NCBI GenBank assembly: GCA_965234405.1
Contig: OZ248346.1
Origin: Planktophila turicensis
GTDB taxonomy: Bacteria > Actinomycetota > Actinomycetes > Nanopelagicales > Nanopelagicaceae
Reading direction: 5' to 3' (one strand)
Length of the DNA stretch: 64,000 nucleotides
The position numbers and the translations under genes were made by a program. The notes below the pieces were generated by a model. It saw nothing but the letters and a program-made list of their open reading frames with translations. It did not search any database and had not been told where the DNA came from. Each line of letters starts with the position of its first letter. Within the stretch, counting starts at the first letter, position 1. This document shows, piece by piece, positions 16,812-25,205 of the stretch.

Positions 16812-17665
16812 AAGAACGTGCACAACGCCTTGCGCTCTTTTCAGCCATTGAAGGAGGGGCAACTTTCTGGAATCGTGAAATCACAGAACGGGGAGTGCAA
16901 TCAGTTTTCGATCGCATCAAAGGCAATGTGTATGACTCTGTAAAGCATGCGGCGTTAGTTGAAAAGGTTCAAAGTTTTGAGAGCTCTACAGCTTTTCAAT
17001 CCATAGAGAAGTTAGGTGCCCACTTCATCATCCCAGGAGATGCGCAATGGCCGCTGCGCGTGGATGAACTTGAGTGCCCACCAATTGGTCTGATCGTTAA
17101 GGGAAATGTTGAAATCTTAAGCAATCCCTCTCTTGCAATTGTTGGCACACGTAATCCAACGCCCTACGGCATTCGTATCGCAGGAGATTTTGCTGCGGGT
17201 TTTGTTGATCGCGAATGGGACATTGTGAGCGGGGGAGCATATGGAGTTGATACAGCAGCGCATCGTGGTGCTCTCGTTGCTGAAGGTCGCACCATTGCGG
17301 TGATTGCATCAGGAATAGATCTGCAATACCCATCGGGAAATACCAGGCTCTTTGAAGAGATCTGCGAGAACGGAGCGATCGTTACCGAGGTGATGCCCGG
17401 AGTTCCGGCACTTCCTCATCGTTTCTTAACTCGCAATCGACTTATCGCAGCGCTTTCACAAGCAACGCTGGTTGTCGAGGCGGCTTTTCGAAGTGGATCA
17501 CTGCGAACTGCACGAGATGCGGCCGAACTTATGAGACCAGTGATGGCGATACCTGGGCCAATCAATTCTCCTTCATCAGAAGGCTGCCATCGACTTATTG
17601 GAGAGAGAGCGGCTGAACTAGTGACATCTGTGCCTGATGCAATCGAGTTGATCTCAGCGCTTTAG
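16808..17665 (+). CDS. dprA: DNA-processing protein DprA/Smf
   Basis: Loads RecA on incoming single-stranded DNA. The Rossmann-like DprA core is clear: LAIVGTRNPTPYGIRIA, VSGGAYGVDTAAHRGAL, AVIASGIDLQYPSGN, and FLTRNRLIAALSQATLVVEA. The N-terminal part is a short degenerate helical region. At 285 aa it lacks the extra C-terminal winged-helix domain found in longer homologues. It is last in the yraN-comM-dprA operon, directly upstream of era. Confidence 0.9.
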   Translation: MKERAQRLALFSAIEGGATFWNREITERGVQSVFDRIKGNVYDSVKHAALVEKVQSFESSTAFQSIEKLGAHFIIPGDAQWPLRVDELECPPIGLIVKGNVEILSNPSLAIVGTRNPTPYGIRIAGDFAAGFVDREWDIVSGGAYGVDTAAHRGALVAEGRTIAVIASGIDLQYPSGNTRLFEEICENGAIVTEVMPGVPALPHRFLTRNRLIAALSQATLVVEAAFRSGSLRTARDAAELMRPVMAIPGPINSPSSEGCHRLIGERAAELVTSVPDAIELISAL

Positions 17666-17685
17666 GTTCTTCTCGCATGTAATGA

Positions 17686-17691
17686 GAGAAT
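17686..17691 (+). promoter_or_regulatory. Candidate -10 GAGAAT before era
   Basis: GAGAAT 6 bases upstream of the era ATG, no Shine-Dalgarno; it keeps the A and final T of the TANNNT pattern. Confidence 0.45.
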
Positions 17692-17697
17692 ACATAC

Positions 17698-18615
17698 ATG
17701 AGTGATTTCCGTTCGGGCTTTGTGGCTATTGTCGGCCGCCCCAACACTGGTAAGTCAACTCTCATTAACGCACTCGTTGGAAGCAAGATTGCGATTACAT
17801 CGCCTCATCCCAACACCACTCGTCACGCTATTCGCGGAATCGTTAACAATCCTGATTATCAGGCAATTCTTGTAGATACACCCGGAATCCATAAGCCAAA
17901 GACGTTGCTCGGTCATCGCCTCAACGCTGTCGTCAACGAGAGCCTTGATTCAGTCGATATTGTGATGATGTGTCTTCCGGCTGATGAAACTTCAGGTGCT
18001 GGAGATGAATTCCTAGCTGCTGAAATTGCGAAGTATTCACGTGCCAAGAAGTTCGCACTGGTTACCAAAACAGATTTAGTTTCAAAGAAGAATTTAGCGA
18101 CTCGCTTGCTTGGAATTTCCTCCCTTGCAAAGGGATTTACTTGGGATGAAATCGTCCCAATCTCTGCTGCAATTCACGAGCAGATTGATCTCCTTGAAAA
18201 GCTGATCGGCGATAACTTGCCTGTTGGTCCTGCCTTTTATCCAACAGATGTAAAGAGTGATCAGAAGATTGAAACTCTCATCTGCGAACTCATCCGCGAA
18301 GCTGCCTTACGCGATGCTCGCGAAGAACTTCCTCACTCAATCATGGTCACCATCGATGAGATGGCAGAACGTGAAGAGAAGGGCAGTCGCCCTTTCTACG
18401 ATATCCACGCCACGATTCACGTTGAGCGGGATTCACAGACAGGTATCTTGCTGGGCCACCAAGGCGAGCGATTGAAAGATATTGGAATGCGCGCACGTAA
18501 AGATATTGAGCGCGAACTCGGTGCACGTATTTTTCTTGGACTTCACGTCAAGGTTTCAAAAGAATGGCAGCGCGATCCAAAGCTGCTTGAGCGTCTCGGA
18601 TTTACTGAGCGCTAA
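17698..18615 (+). CDS. era: GTPase Era
   Basis: 16S rRNA-binding GTPase needed for 30S assembly. G1 GRPNTGKST (residues 13-21), G3 DTPGIHKP, G4 TKTD and G5 SAA are present, followed by the C-terminal KH domain with GHQGERLKDIGMRARKDIE. Length 305 aa is standard. It probably has its own leaderless promoter and ends convergently, overlapping the uppP stop region by 14 bases. Confidence 0.95.
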   Translation: MSDFRSGFVAIVGRPNTGKSTLINALVGSKIAITSPHPNTTRHAIRGIVNNPDYQAILVDTPGIHKPKTLLGHRLNAVVNESLDSVDIVMMCLPADETSGAGDEFLAAEIAKYSRAKKFALVTKTDLVSKKNLATRLLGISSLAKGFTWDEIVPISAAIHEQIDLLEKLIGDNLPVGPAFYPTDVKSDQKIETLICELIREAALRDAREELPHSIMVTIDEMAEREEKGSRPFYDIHATIHVERDSQTGILLGHQGERLKDIGMRARKDIERELGARIFLGLHVKVSKEWQRDPKLLERLGFTER

Positions 18616-19411
18616 TAAGACCTGTTGCTAAGGCAACAAGGAGAGCTGAACCCAGCACAACGCGGTAAATCACAAAAGGCGTAAAGCTCTTGGTTGAGAT
18701 GAACTTCATCAACCAAGCAATCACTGCATAACCAATAAGAAATGCTGTGACAGTTGCAGCGAGTATCTCTGGCATGGAATAGACCGAAACAGTTGAATCA
18801 TCCATAGCCTGCTTGAGTTCGTAGAAACCACTGCCAAATACCGCAGGGACTGCCAGTAAGAATGAGTAACGAAGAGCTGCTTCGCGCTTGTATCCCAAGA
18901 AACGACCGAGAGCGATTGTTGCGCCAGAGCGAGAGACGCCAGGAATAAGCGCCATGGATTGTGCGAATCCGTAAATAACTCCATCACGTGCAGAAAGGTT
19001 AGATAAATCTTTAGCGCTCTTACCGACGCGATCGGCAAATCCGAGAATCAACCCAAAGATGATGAGCGTGGATGCGATAACCCACAATGAACGGAAGTTG
19101 TTGGTGATGTACTCCTGGCCGAGATAGCCAAGTACAACTATTGGCAGAGTTCCGATGATGATGAGGCTTCCTAAGCGAGCTTCAGCAGATCCATCACGTG
19201 TAAACCAGGCACGTGCGATATTGAGAATGTCTTTGCGGAAGTAGAGCAAAACAGCGAGCTCGGTACCAATCTGCGTGATGGCAGTAAAAGCAGCACCTGG
19301 GTCAGTTGCGTTGGGTAGAAACTCTCCGACAATACGGACATGCGCACTTGATGAAATAGGCAGGAACTCAGTAAGACCTTGGACCATTCCTAAAAAGAGC
19401 GCTTCTAACAT
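18602..19411 (-). CDS. uppP: Undecaprenyl-diphosphatase UppP (BacA)
   Basis: Integral membrane phosphatase that recycles undecaprenyl diphosphate for peptidoglycan and polysaccharide synthesis. The two catalytic repeats are visible: QGLTEFLPISSSAH (residues 11-24) and the later PGVSRSGATI block. About eight hydrophobic segments and a length of 269 aa match the family. A GATACT hexamer lies 7 bases before the ATG. It supplies the lipid carrier used by MraY in the dcw cluster. Confidence 0.94.
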   Translation of the reverse strand: MLEALFLGMVQGLTEFLPISSSAHVRIVGEFLPNATDPGAAFTAITQIGTELAVLLYFRKDILNIARAWFTRDGSAEARLGSLIIIGTLPIVVLGYLGQEYITNNFRSLWVIASTLIIFGLILGFADRVGKSAKDLSNLSARDGVIYGFAQSMALIPGVSRSGATIALGRFLGYKREAALRYSFLLAVPAVFGSGFYELKQAMDDSTVSVYSMPEILAATVTAFLIGYAVIAWLMKFISTKSFTPFVIYRVVLGSALLVALATGLISAQ

Positions 19412-19418
19412 GGAAGTT

Positions 19419-19424
19419 AGTATC
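19419..19424 (-). promoter_or_regulatory. Candidate -10 GATACT before uppP
   Basis: GATACT on the minus strand, 7 bases before the uppP ATG, no Shine-Dalgarno. Confidence 0.4.
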
Positions 19425-19431
19425 TCAATAA

Positions 19432-20307
19432 TTACTTGGCGACAGGTTTACGGCTCGCGAAGTATGAACCGATTAATACCAATGGAAGTCCAAGGACGAT
19501 TCCAACTGTGAGTGGTTCATTCAAGATGATGACTCCCAGAACTACTGCGATTGCAGTGTTGAGGTAAGTAACCAGAGATCCACGGGCAACGCCGATGATG
19601 GATGCAAGAGTAAAGAATGCAGCAAAGGCAGCTCCTGTTGAGAGAACGCCAAGACCAATAATCGAGAGCACTGCGCCCTGCGAAATCTGATGCGTTGGCC
19701 ATTGAACGATGGACCACGGGAGGTAGAAGATTGCAGTCATCGCCATCGCAACTGCATTAATTGCAATTCCTGAAACGTGGGGTAGAGCACCTTGCACCAT
19801 CATGACTGCATATGAGTAACCAACTGATGCAACCAAAACCATTGCGATCGAAAGTGGATCAGCAGATCCGGTAATGCTCTCGATACCAACAACAGCTACG
19901 AGGCCGATAAAGCCTGCGATGATTCCGAATAAGCGCGTGTGATGCCAGACTGATTTATCTCCGCGCATTGAAGCAAAGATGGTTGCCCAGATAGGCACTG
20001 ACGCTACAAGGAGTCCGGCAAGTCCAGATGAAATCTTCTGCTCTGCGGTTCCAATGAGAATCCAAGGACCGATCATTTCTAATAGCGCATAAGCAAAGAC
20101 ATAACGCCATCCACGAACAGCTGCAATCAACTGACGTTGCTTAATGGCGATAGGAATCAAAATCGCAGCACCGATTGCCGTACGCAAGAAAACAACTGTT
20201 GCAGGGCTAAAACCATCATCGGGATCAACTGCTACCTTGATGAAAAGGTAAGGAATACCCCAAAGAAAACCGACAAGAATGAATAAGAACCAACCGCGAC
20301 GTGACAT
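19432..20307 (-). CDS. DMT superfamily (EamA) transporter
   Basis: Ten-helix drug/metabolite transporter of the EamA type, with two repeated five-helix halves (for example FILVGFLWGIPYLFIK near the N-terminus). The start is set at MSRRGWF, which has a good AAGGA Shine-Dalgarno; the longer open frame upstream only reads the glycogen synthase gene in the wrong frame. It follows that gene by 7 bases and is probably co-transcribed. Substrate unknown; amino acid or metabolite efflux is the family-level expectation. Confidence 0.85.
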   Translation of the reverse strand: MSRRGWFLFILVGFLWGIPYLFIKVAVDPDDGFSPATVVFLRTAIGAAILIPIAIKQRQLIAAVRGWRYVFAYALLEMIGPWILIGTAEQKISSGLAGLLVASVPIWATIFASMRGDKSVWHHTRLFGIIAGFIGLVAVVGIESITGSADPLSIAMVLVASVGYSYAVMMVQGALPHVSGIAINAVAMAMTAIFYLPWSIVQWPTHQISQGAVLSIIGLGVLSTGAAFAAFFTLASIIGVARGSLVTYLNTAIAVVLGVIILNEPLTVGIVLGLPLVLIGSYFASRKPVAK

Positions 20308-20314
20308 GTTTTCC

Positions 20315-21481
20315 TTAGTTGTTGATAACGCTCTTATAGAGCGCGATGGTTTGGGCAGCGACGGCATCCCAGCCGAACTCTGACTGGGCACGTGCACGTC
20401 CTGCTTTTCCATACTTTTCAAGCAGGGCAGGATCTGCCATCAGTGATGAAATAGCTGTTGTTAAATCTGATTCGAATTTAGTGTGATCTGTTGTGTAATC
20501 AACGAGTTCACCTGTCTGCTTATGAGAAACGACTTCAGGGATTCCACCAACACGAGACGCGAGCACTGCTGTTTCACAACCCATAGCTTCAAGGTTGACG
20601 ATTCCAAGAGGTTCATAAATTGATGGACAGAGGAACAAGTCGGCGTGAGTAAGAGCTGCTGTCAGCTTGTCGTGGGGGAGCATCTCCTTAATCCACCAGA
20701 CGTTGGAGCGAGTGCTCTGAAGTTCTGCAATGAGTGCGGCAACTTCATTGCCAATCGTCTCTTCATCAGGACTTCCGGCAGCAAGAACGAGTCCGAATTC
20801 AGCTGGAACGTTCTTCCAGGCACGGAGTAAGTGCGCTAAACCTTTTTGACGGGTAATGCGGCCAACGAACATTGCGTAGCGACCAGTGATTCCAAATTCC
20901 TTCAAAACCGAGCCATCGTGATTTGGAGCAAACTTATTAGTGTCAACGCCATTGCGGATTGTGACTACCTTGGCAGGGTCCACTTCTGGATACGCGCTTA
21001 ATACATCTGCGCGCATTCCATCGCTTACGGCGATGATGGCAGCAGCAGCTTCGTAGGCAGTCTTCTCAGCCCATGAAGAAATCTTGTATCCGCCACCGAG
21101 TTGTTCTGCTTTCCATGGGCGTAAAGGTTCGAGCGAATGTGCGCTGACGATATGAGGTGTGCCGTACAGAAGTGAAGCTGTATGTCCTGCCATATTGGCA
21201 TACCAAGTGTGTGAATGGATGACATCAACGTTGTGAAGGTTCTGGGCGATCGCTAAATCAGTTGCAATCGCTTGAAGCGCAGGGTTTGCAGATGCGAATT
21301 CGGCGGGAGTGTCATAGCCGTGAGATCCGTCGGTGCGAGGTCCGCCAAAACAGTGAATATCGACTTCGACACCTGAGACCGCGCGAAGGGCTTGGGTTAA
21401 TTGAACGACGTGGACGCCGGCTCCACCATAAACCGCTGGAGGCCACTCTTTGGTAACGATTCCGATTCGAGTAGCGCTCAT
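20315..21481 (-). CDS. glgM: GT4 glycogen synthase / maltose-1-phosphate synthase (GlgM-like)
   Basis: Retaining GT-B glycosyltransferase of the actinobacterial glycogen synthase type. It has the N-terminal KEWPPAVYGGAGVHV loop, the IHSHTWYANMAG block and the C-terminal nucleotide-sugar site with CPSIYEPLGIVNLEAMGCE. At 388 aa it is shorter than enteric GlgA (~477) and resembles the actinobacterial enzyme that uses ADP-glucose to make maltose 1-phosphate or extend glucan. It is divergent from glgC, which makes the ADP-glucose. TACTCT lies 6 bases before the ATG. GlgA activity cannot be excluded. Confidence 0.85.
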   Translation of the reverse strand: MSATRIGIVTKEWPPAVYGGAGVHVVQLTQALRAVSGVEVDIHCFGGPRTDGSHGYDTPAEFASANPALQAIATDLAIAQNLHNVDVIHSHTWYANMAGHTASLLYGTPHIVSAHSLEPLRPWKAEQLGGGYKISSWAEKTAYEAAAAIIAVSDGMRADVLSAYPEVDPAKVVTIRNGVDTNKFAPNHDGSVLKEFGITGRYAMFVGRITRQKGLAHLLRAWKNVPAEFGLVLAAGSPDEETIGNEVAALIAELQSTRSNVWWIKEMLPHDKLTAALTHADLFLCPSIYEPLGIVNLEAMGCETAVLASRVGGIPEVVSHKQTGELVDYTTDHTKFESDLTTAISSLMADPALLEKYGKAGRARAQSEFGWDAVAAQTIALYKSVINN

Positions 21482-21487
21482 GAGGTA

Positions 21488-21493
21488 AGAGTA
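21488..21493 (-). promoter_or_regulatory. -10 TACTCT, leaderless glgM
   Basis: TACTCT 6 bases before the minus-strand ATG, no Shine-Dalgarno. Confidence 0.6.
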
Positions 21494-21526
21494 TCGGTGA
21501 CTCTAGATAGATTGAAAGTTGTTAGG

Positions 21527-21532
21527 TAGCCT
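21527..21532 (+). promoter_or_regulatory. -10 TAGCCT, leaderless glgC
   Basis: TAGCCT 6 bases before the glgC ATG at 21539, no Shine-Dalgarno. With the opposing TACTCT it gives separate promoters in the 57-base divergent gap. Confidence 0.65.
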
Positions 21533-21538
21533 TACGCC

Positions 21539-22762
21539 ATGCCTCGCTACGAAGTTCCCCTCGGAATTGTTCTTGCGGGCGGTGAAGGCAAGCGTTTGAT
21601 GCCACTTACTGCAGATCGCGCAAAGCCTGCAGTGCCATTCGGTGGTTCGTATCGCCTCATCGACTTTGTACTTTCAAATCTTGTAAATGCTGAAATGCGC
21701 AAGATTGCAGTTCTCACTCAATACAAATCACACTCACTCGATCGCCACATCACCACTACATGGCGCATGTCGACACTTCTTTCAAATTACATCACTCCAG
21801 TACCTGCACAGCAGCGACTCGGTCCACGTTGGTACACAGGATCTGCCGATGCAATCTTGCAGAACTTCAACTTGATTCAAGATGAAAATCCAAAGCATGT
21901 TCTTGTCTTCGGTGCTGACCACGTTTATCGCATGGATCCAAGCCAGATGTTCGAACAACATCTCGAGACAGGTGCAGGAATCACAATCGCTGCGATCCGT
22001 ATGCCACGTGCAGAAGCACACGACTTCGGAGTTATCGAACTCGCAGAAGATGGCATCACCATTAAGGCATTCCACGAGAAGCCATCTAATCCACCAGCGA
22101 TGCCAGGACACCCTGATCTCTGTCTTGTCTCAATGGGTAACTACATCTTTAAGCGCGATGTCATGGAAGAGTCGCTCATTCTCGATTCAGAAGATCTTGA
22201 ATCACGCCATGACCTAGGTACAAACATTATTCCGATGCTTACAAAGGCTGGCCTTGCAAAGGTCTATGACTTTGAAAATAACGTTGTACCTGGCGCAACC
22301 GAGCGCGATAAGGGTTACTGGCGCGATGTAGGTTCAATCGATGCTTACTACGACGCGCATATGGATCTAGTTTCGATTCATCCAATCTTTAATCTCTATA
22401 ACCGCGAGTGGCCTCTGCTTACTAACCCACCTTCACTTCCACCTGCAAAGTTCAGCGCAAGCGGAATCGCTCAGGATTCAATCGTGGGTGCAGGTTCAAT
22501 CATCGCGGGTGGTCACGTTAACCACACGGTCACTTCTTACGATGTTCACGTTGGAAATGGTGCTTTTGTTGATGGCGCTGTCCTCATGCCAGGTGTAAAG
22601 ATTGGCGATCGCGCTGTAGTTCGTAAGGCAATCATCGATAAGAACGCGATTGTCGAAGCAGGTGCGCAGATCGGTGTTGATCTTGAAAGAGATCGTCAGC
22701 GCTTCACCGTTACCGAGAGCGGAATCGTCGTCGTCGGTAAGGGCATGATCGTTACTGCGTAA
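21539..22762 (+). CDS. glgC: Glucose-1-phosphate adenylyltransferase
   Basis: Makes ADP-glucose from glucose 1-phosphate and ATP, the committed step of glycogen synthesis. The N-terminal nucleotidyltransferase loop LAGGEGKRLMPLT (residues 12-24) with AKPAVPFGG is intact, followed by the FGADHVYRMD site, the FHEKP sugar-phosphate site and a C-terminal left-handed beta-helix (hexapeptide-like repeats around residues 300-390). Length 407 aa is typical. Divergent from the glycogen synthase; convergent with the esterase, overlapping it by 11 bases. Confidence 0.95.
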   Translation: MPRYEVPLGIVLAGGEGKRLMPLTADRAKPAVPFGGSYRLIDFVLSNLVNAEMRKIAVLTQYKSHSLDRHITTTWRMSTLLSNYITPVPAQQRLGPRWYTGSADAILQNFNLIQDENPKHVLVFGADHVYRMDPSQMFEQHLETGAGITIAAIRMPRAEAHDFGVIELAEDGITIKAFHEKPSNPPAMPGHPDLCLVSMGNYIFKRDVMEESLILDSEDLESRHDLGTNIIPMLTKAGLAKVYDFENNVVPGATERDKGYWRDVGSIDAYYDAHMDLVSIHPIFNLYNREWPLLTNPPSLPPAKFSASGIAQDSIVGAGSIIAGGHVNHTVTSYDVHVGNGAFVDGAVLMPGVKIGDRAVVRKAIIDKNAIVEAGAQIGVDLERDRQRFTVTESGIVVVGKGMIVTA

Positions 22763-23678
22763 GCTTCTTAATCTCTGCAGCAACAAAATCAATCGATTCC
22801 CGCGCAGTAGGCGTCACAGCCATATTGGTGAAGAATCCGTGAATCATTCCCGCATATTCTTTATAAATCACCGGCACCCCATCGCGCTGCAATAGCTCGG
22901 CATATTTTTCACCATCACTAATCAGCGGGTCGTATTGGGCGGTAATGATGATTGCAGGGGCAAGATCTGCAAAAGATGTTGCTTTCATTGGCACTGCATA
23001 TGGATTTGTATCGTGCTGACTTCCTTGTAAGTACTGATCCCAGAACCATTTCATCGCTTGCGTTGAAAGCCCATATCCCGTTGCATTATTAATATATGAA
23101 TCAGTTTCGAAATCACGATCGTTGCACGGATAGATAAGAAGTTGAAAAGCAACGCTTACATTGTTATCACGAGCTTTGATTGCAACACCGGAGGCCAAGT
23201 TAGCTCCTGCGCTATCTCCTGCAACACCGATTTTTGCAGGATCAATCTGCAATAGCGCGGCGTTTGCGATTACCCATTGAAGAGTTGAGTAGCAATCATC
23301 GAAAGGAATCGGGAATGGATGTTCGGGCGCTTTCTGATAATTGACGCTGATGATTGTCGCGCCACTTTGATTCGCTAACCGAGCAAGAGAAGCATCGTAA
23401 ATATCGAGGAAGTTAAGAACCCATCCACCGCCATGGAAATACACGATTGCTGGTGCATTAGTGGCCGTGGCTGGTCGATAGATTCGAATAGGTAAATCAG
23501 CAGTTGGCCCTGGAAAGTACCTATTGATGATTTCGTGCACCGGTTCTACGGGACCAGCTAATGCAGGACGTGATTGCGAGTTCTTACGAATGACATCGAC
23601 GGGGGCTTCCCATACTTGCGGAAGACCAGCTGCAGCACCTGCTTCAAGGAAAGCTTTGATTTCTGGAGCAAGTGACAT
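22752..23678 (-). CDS. Alpha/beta hydrolase, hormone-sensitive-lipase (HSL/BD-FAE) type esterase
   Basis: Cytoplasmic carboxylesterase fold. The oxyanion-hole motif YFHGGGWVLN, nucleophile elbow GDSAGANLA, and the later acid and His in AQYDPLISDGEKYAE and GMIHGF give a complete Ser-Asp-His triad. Length 308 aa is normal for the HSL family; no signal peptide. It starts 12 bases after the photolyase gene and so is probably the last gene of an xylB-photolyase-esterase transcript. Natural substrate unknown. Confidence 0.85.
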   Translation of the reverse strand: MSLAPEIKAFLEAGAAAGLPQVWEAPVDVIRKNSQSRPALAGPVEPVHEIINRYFPGPTADLPIRIYRPATATNAPAIVYFHGGGWVLNFLDIYDASLARLANQSGATIISVNYQKAPEHPFPIPFDDCYSTLQWVIANAALLQIDPAKIGVAGDSAGANLASGVAIKARDNNVSVAFQLLIYPCNDRDFETDSYINNATGYGLSTQAMKWFWDQYLQGSQHDTNPYAVPMKATSFADLAPAIIITAQYDPLISDGEKYAELLQRDGVPVIYKEYAGMIHGFFTNMAVTPTARESIDFVAAEIKKLTQ

Positions 23679-23690
23679 GGAGTTATTGAA

Positions 23691-25205
23691 TCAGAGTTCA
23701 CCACGAGAGAGAAGGTCTAACACTTCTTTCGCGCGCTCTCGCAATTCCGGTAAATCACTCAATCGTTTCAACCCGGCTAATTGCTGGCCCATGCGATGGT
23801 TCTTTGCAAAACGTTCTTGATTGCGATCAAGGAAATCCCAGTACAGCGTTGTAAATGGACAGGCGTCATCACCGATGCGTTTCTTGGGATCAAAGGCGCA
23901 TCCCTTGCAGAAACTTCCCATCTTTGAAATATATGAACCACCTGATGCATAAGGTTTGGTAGCTAACTTGCCGCCATCTGCATGCAAACTCATTCCAATG
24001 ACATTGGGAACCATTACCCAATCGGCAGCATCGATAAATGCTCGGCGCATCCAATCTAAGAATTCTTGCGGTGAGGTTCCGGTGATGAGTGCCAAATTAC
24101 TTAAGACCATCAAGCGTGGAATGTGATGCACCCAAGCGCGCGCTTCGATATCTCGAACCTGAGTTGATAAGCAATTCATCTCAGTTTTGCTGGAATCTGT
24201 AAAGAGAGGCAAGAGTGGGCGAGTGGCAGCTAAAGCATTTTCATTGCGATAGAGATCTCCAAAGTGCCAATAGAGACCATTGATGTATTCGCGCCAACCA
24301 ATGATTTGGCGAATAAATCCCTCTGCACTTGCTAGCGGAATATCACCTTGAGCAAAGCGCTTGAGCGCTGCAGCGATTACCTCTTCAGCATGGAGCAATC
24401 CAACATTGAGGTAAGGACTTAAGAGTGAGTGATTGACCGCCCACGAATCGGCGACCATCGCATCTTCATAGGCGCCGAATTCAGCAAATCCTGTTTCGAA
24501 GAAGTGGTGCATCTGCTTCAGAGCAGCGGCGCGGGTTGTGCCCCAAGTTGTATCGGGATCATCACCAAAGACAGGAATCTTGCGCTTCTTGATATCAGCA
24601 ATTATTGCCGCATCGATTTCATCGCGTGAATGTTCAAGATACGCGGGCCATATGTGCGCACCCTTAGGAGGCGGAAGACGATTATCGGCGTCGTAATTCC
24701 ACTTGCCACCTACGGGGTCGCCGCCTTCCATCAAGATGTTTAGGCGAACACGTTGTGCGCGATAGAAGTTCTCCATCACCAAGCTCTTCTGCGCATTGGC
24801 CCATTGCGCAAAAAGTGGGCGGGATGTCAGAAAGAAATCGTTAGGGATAAGAGTCAGCCCGAGGCCTTTTAACTGTTCGAACTGTTGATGTGAAGATGGC
24901 TCGGTAACTTCAATCTCAACGCCTGGGTTGGCAGCGCGAAACTCGTTGATTCCTACTTCAGTGTTAGCGCTTTGAATGAATGTGACTGTAAATCCTTCAT
25001 CGCGTAGCTCTTGCAAGAAGTGATCGCGGGCGGACATCAGAAAGAAGAGGCGCTGAATATGCCAAGAGCGAGTAGTGAGCATGCGTTCACTCTCGATGAA
25101 GAGAATCTGATGGGACTTTGGATCTGCTTTCTTCAGCGCTCCGTAATCGCGATTCAGTTGGTCGTTAAGAAGAAGTACTGTCTTTTTAGATTCAGCAGTT
25201 ACCAA
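23691..25205 (-). CDS. Fe-S cluster cryptochrome/photolyase-related protein (FeS-BCP, PhrB-like)
   Basis: Flavoprotein of the iron-sulfur bacterial cryptochrome/photolyase group, several members of which repair (6-4) photoproducts. An N-terminal Rossmann domain (VLLLNDQLNRDYGAL) precedes a helical FAD domain. The C-terminal SFCKGCAFDPKKRIGDDACPF supplies three of the four Cys for a [4Fe-4S] cluster, with a further Cys earlier (MNCLSTQV). Length 504 aa is typical. The start is a TTG placed inside the end of xylB (overlap 7 bases), since no ATG or GTG is available near the conserved N-terminus. UV repair fits a sunlit surface-water organism. Confidence 0.88.
   Translation of the reverse strand: MVTAESKKTVLLLNDQLNRDYGALKKADPKSHQILFIESERMLTTRSWHIQRLFFLMSARDHFLQELRDEGFTVTFIQSANTEVGINEFRAANPGVEIEVTEPSSHQQFEQLKGLGLTLIPNDFFLTSRPLFAQWANAQKSLVMENFYRAQRVRLNILMEGGDPVGGKWNYDADNRLPPPKGAHIWPAYLEHSRDEIDAAIIADIKKRKIPVFGDDPDTTWGTTRAAALKQMHHFFETGFAEFGAYEDAMVADSWAVNHSLLSPYLNVGLLHAEEVIAAALKRFAQGDIPLASAEGFIRQIIGWREYINGLYWHFGDLYRNENALAATRPLLPLFTDSSKTEMNCLSTQVRDIEARAWVHHIPRLMVLSNLALITGTSPQEFLDWMRRAFIDAADWVMVPNVIGMSLHADGGKLATKPYASGGSYISKMGSFCKGCAFDPKKRIGDDACPFTTLYWDFLDRNQERFAKNHRMGQQLAGLKRLSDLPELRERAKEVLDLLSRGEL

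Noticed and set aside
20308..20421. N-terminal extension of the EamA transporter
   Set aside because: It would overlap the end of the glycogen synthase in another frame; a good Shine-Dalgarno precedes MSRRGWF.
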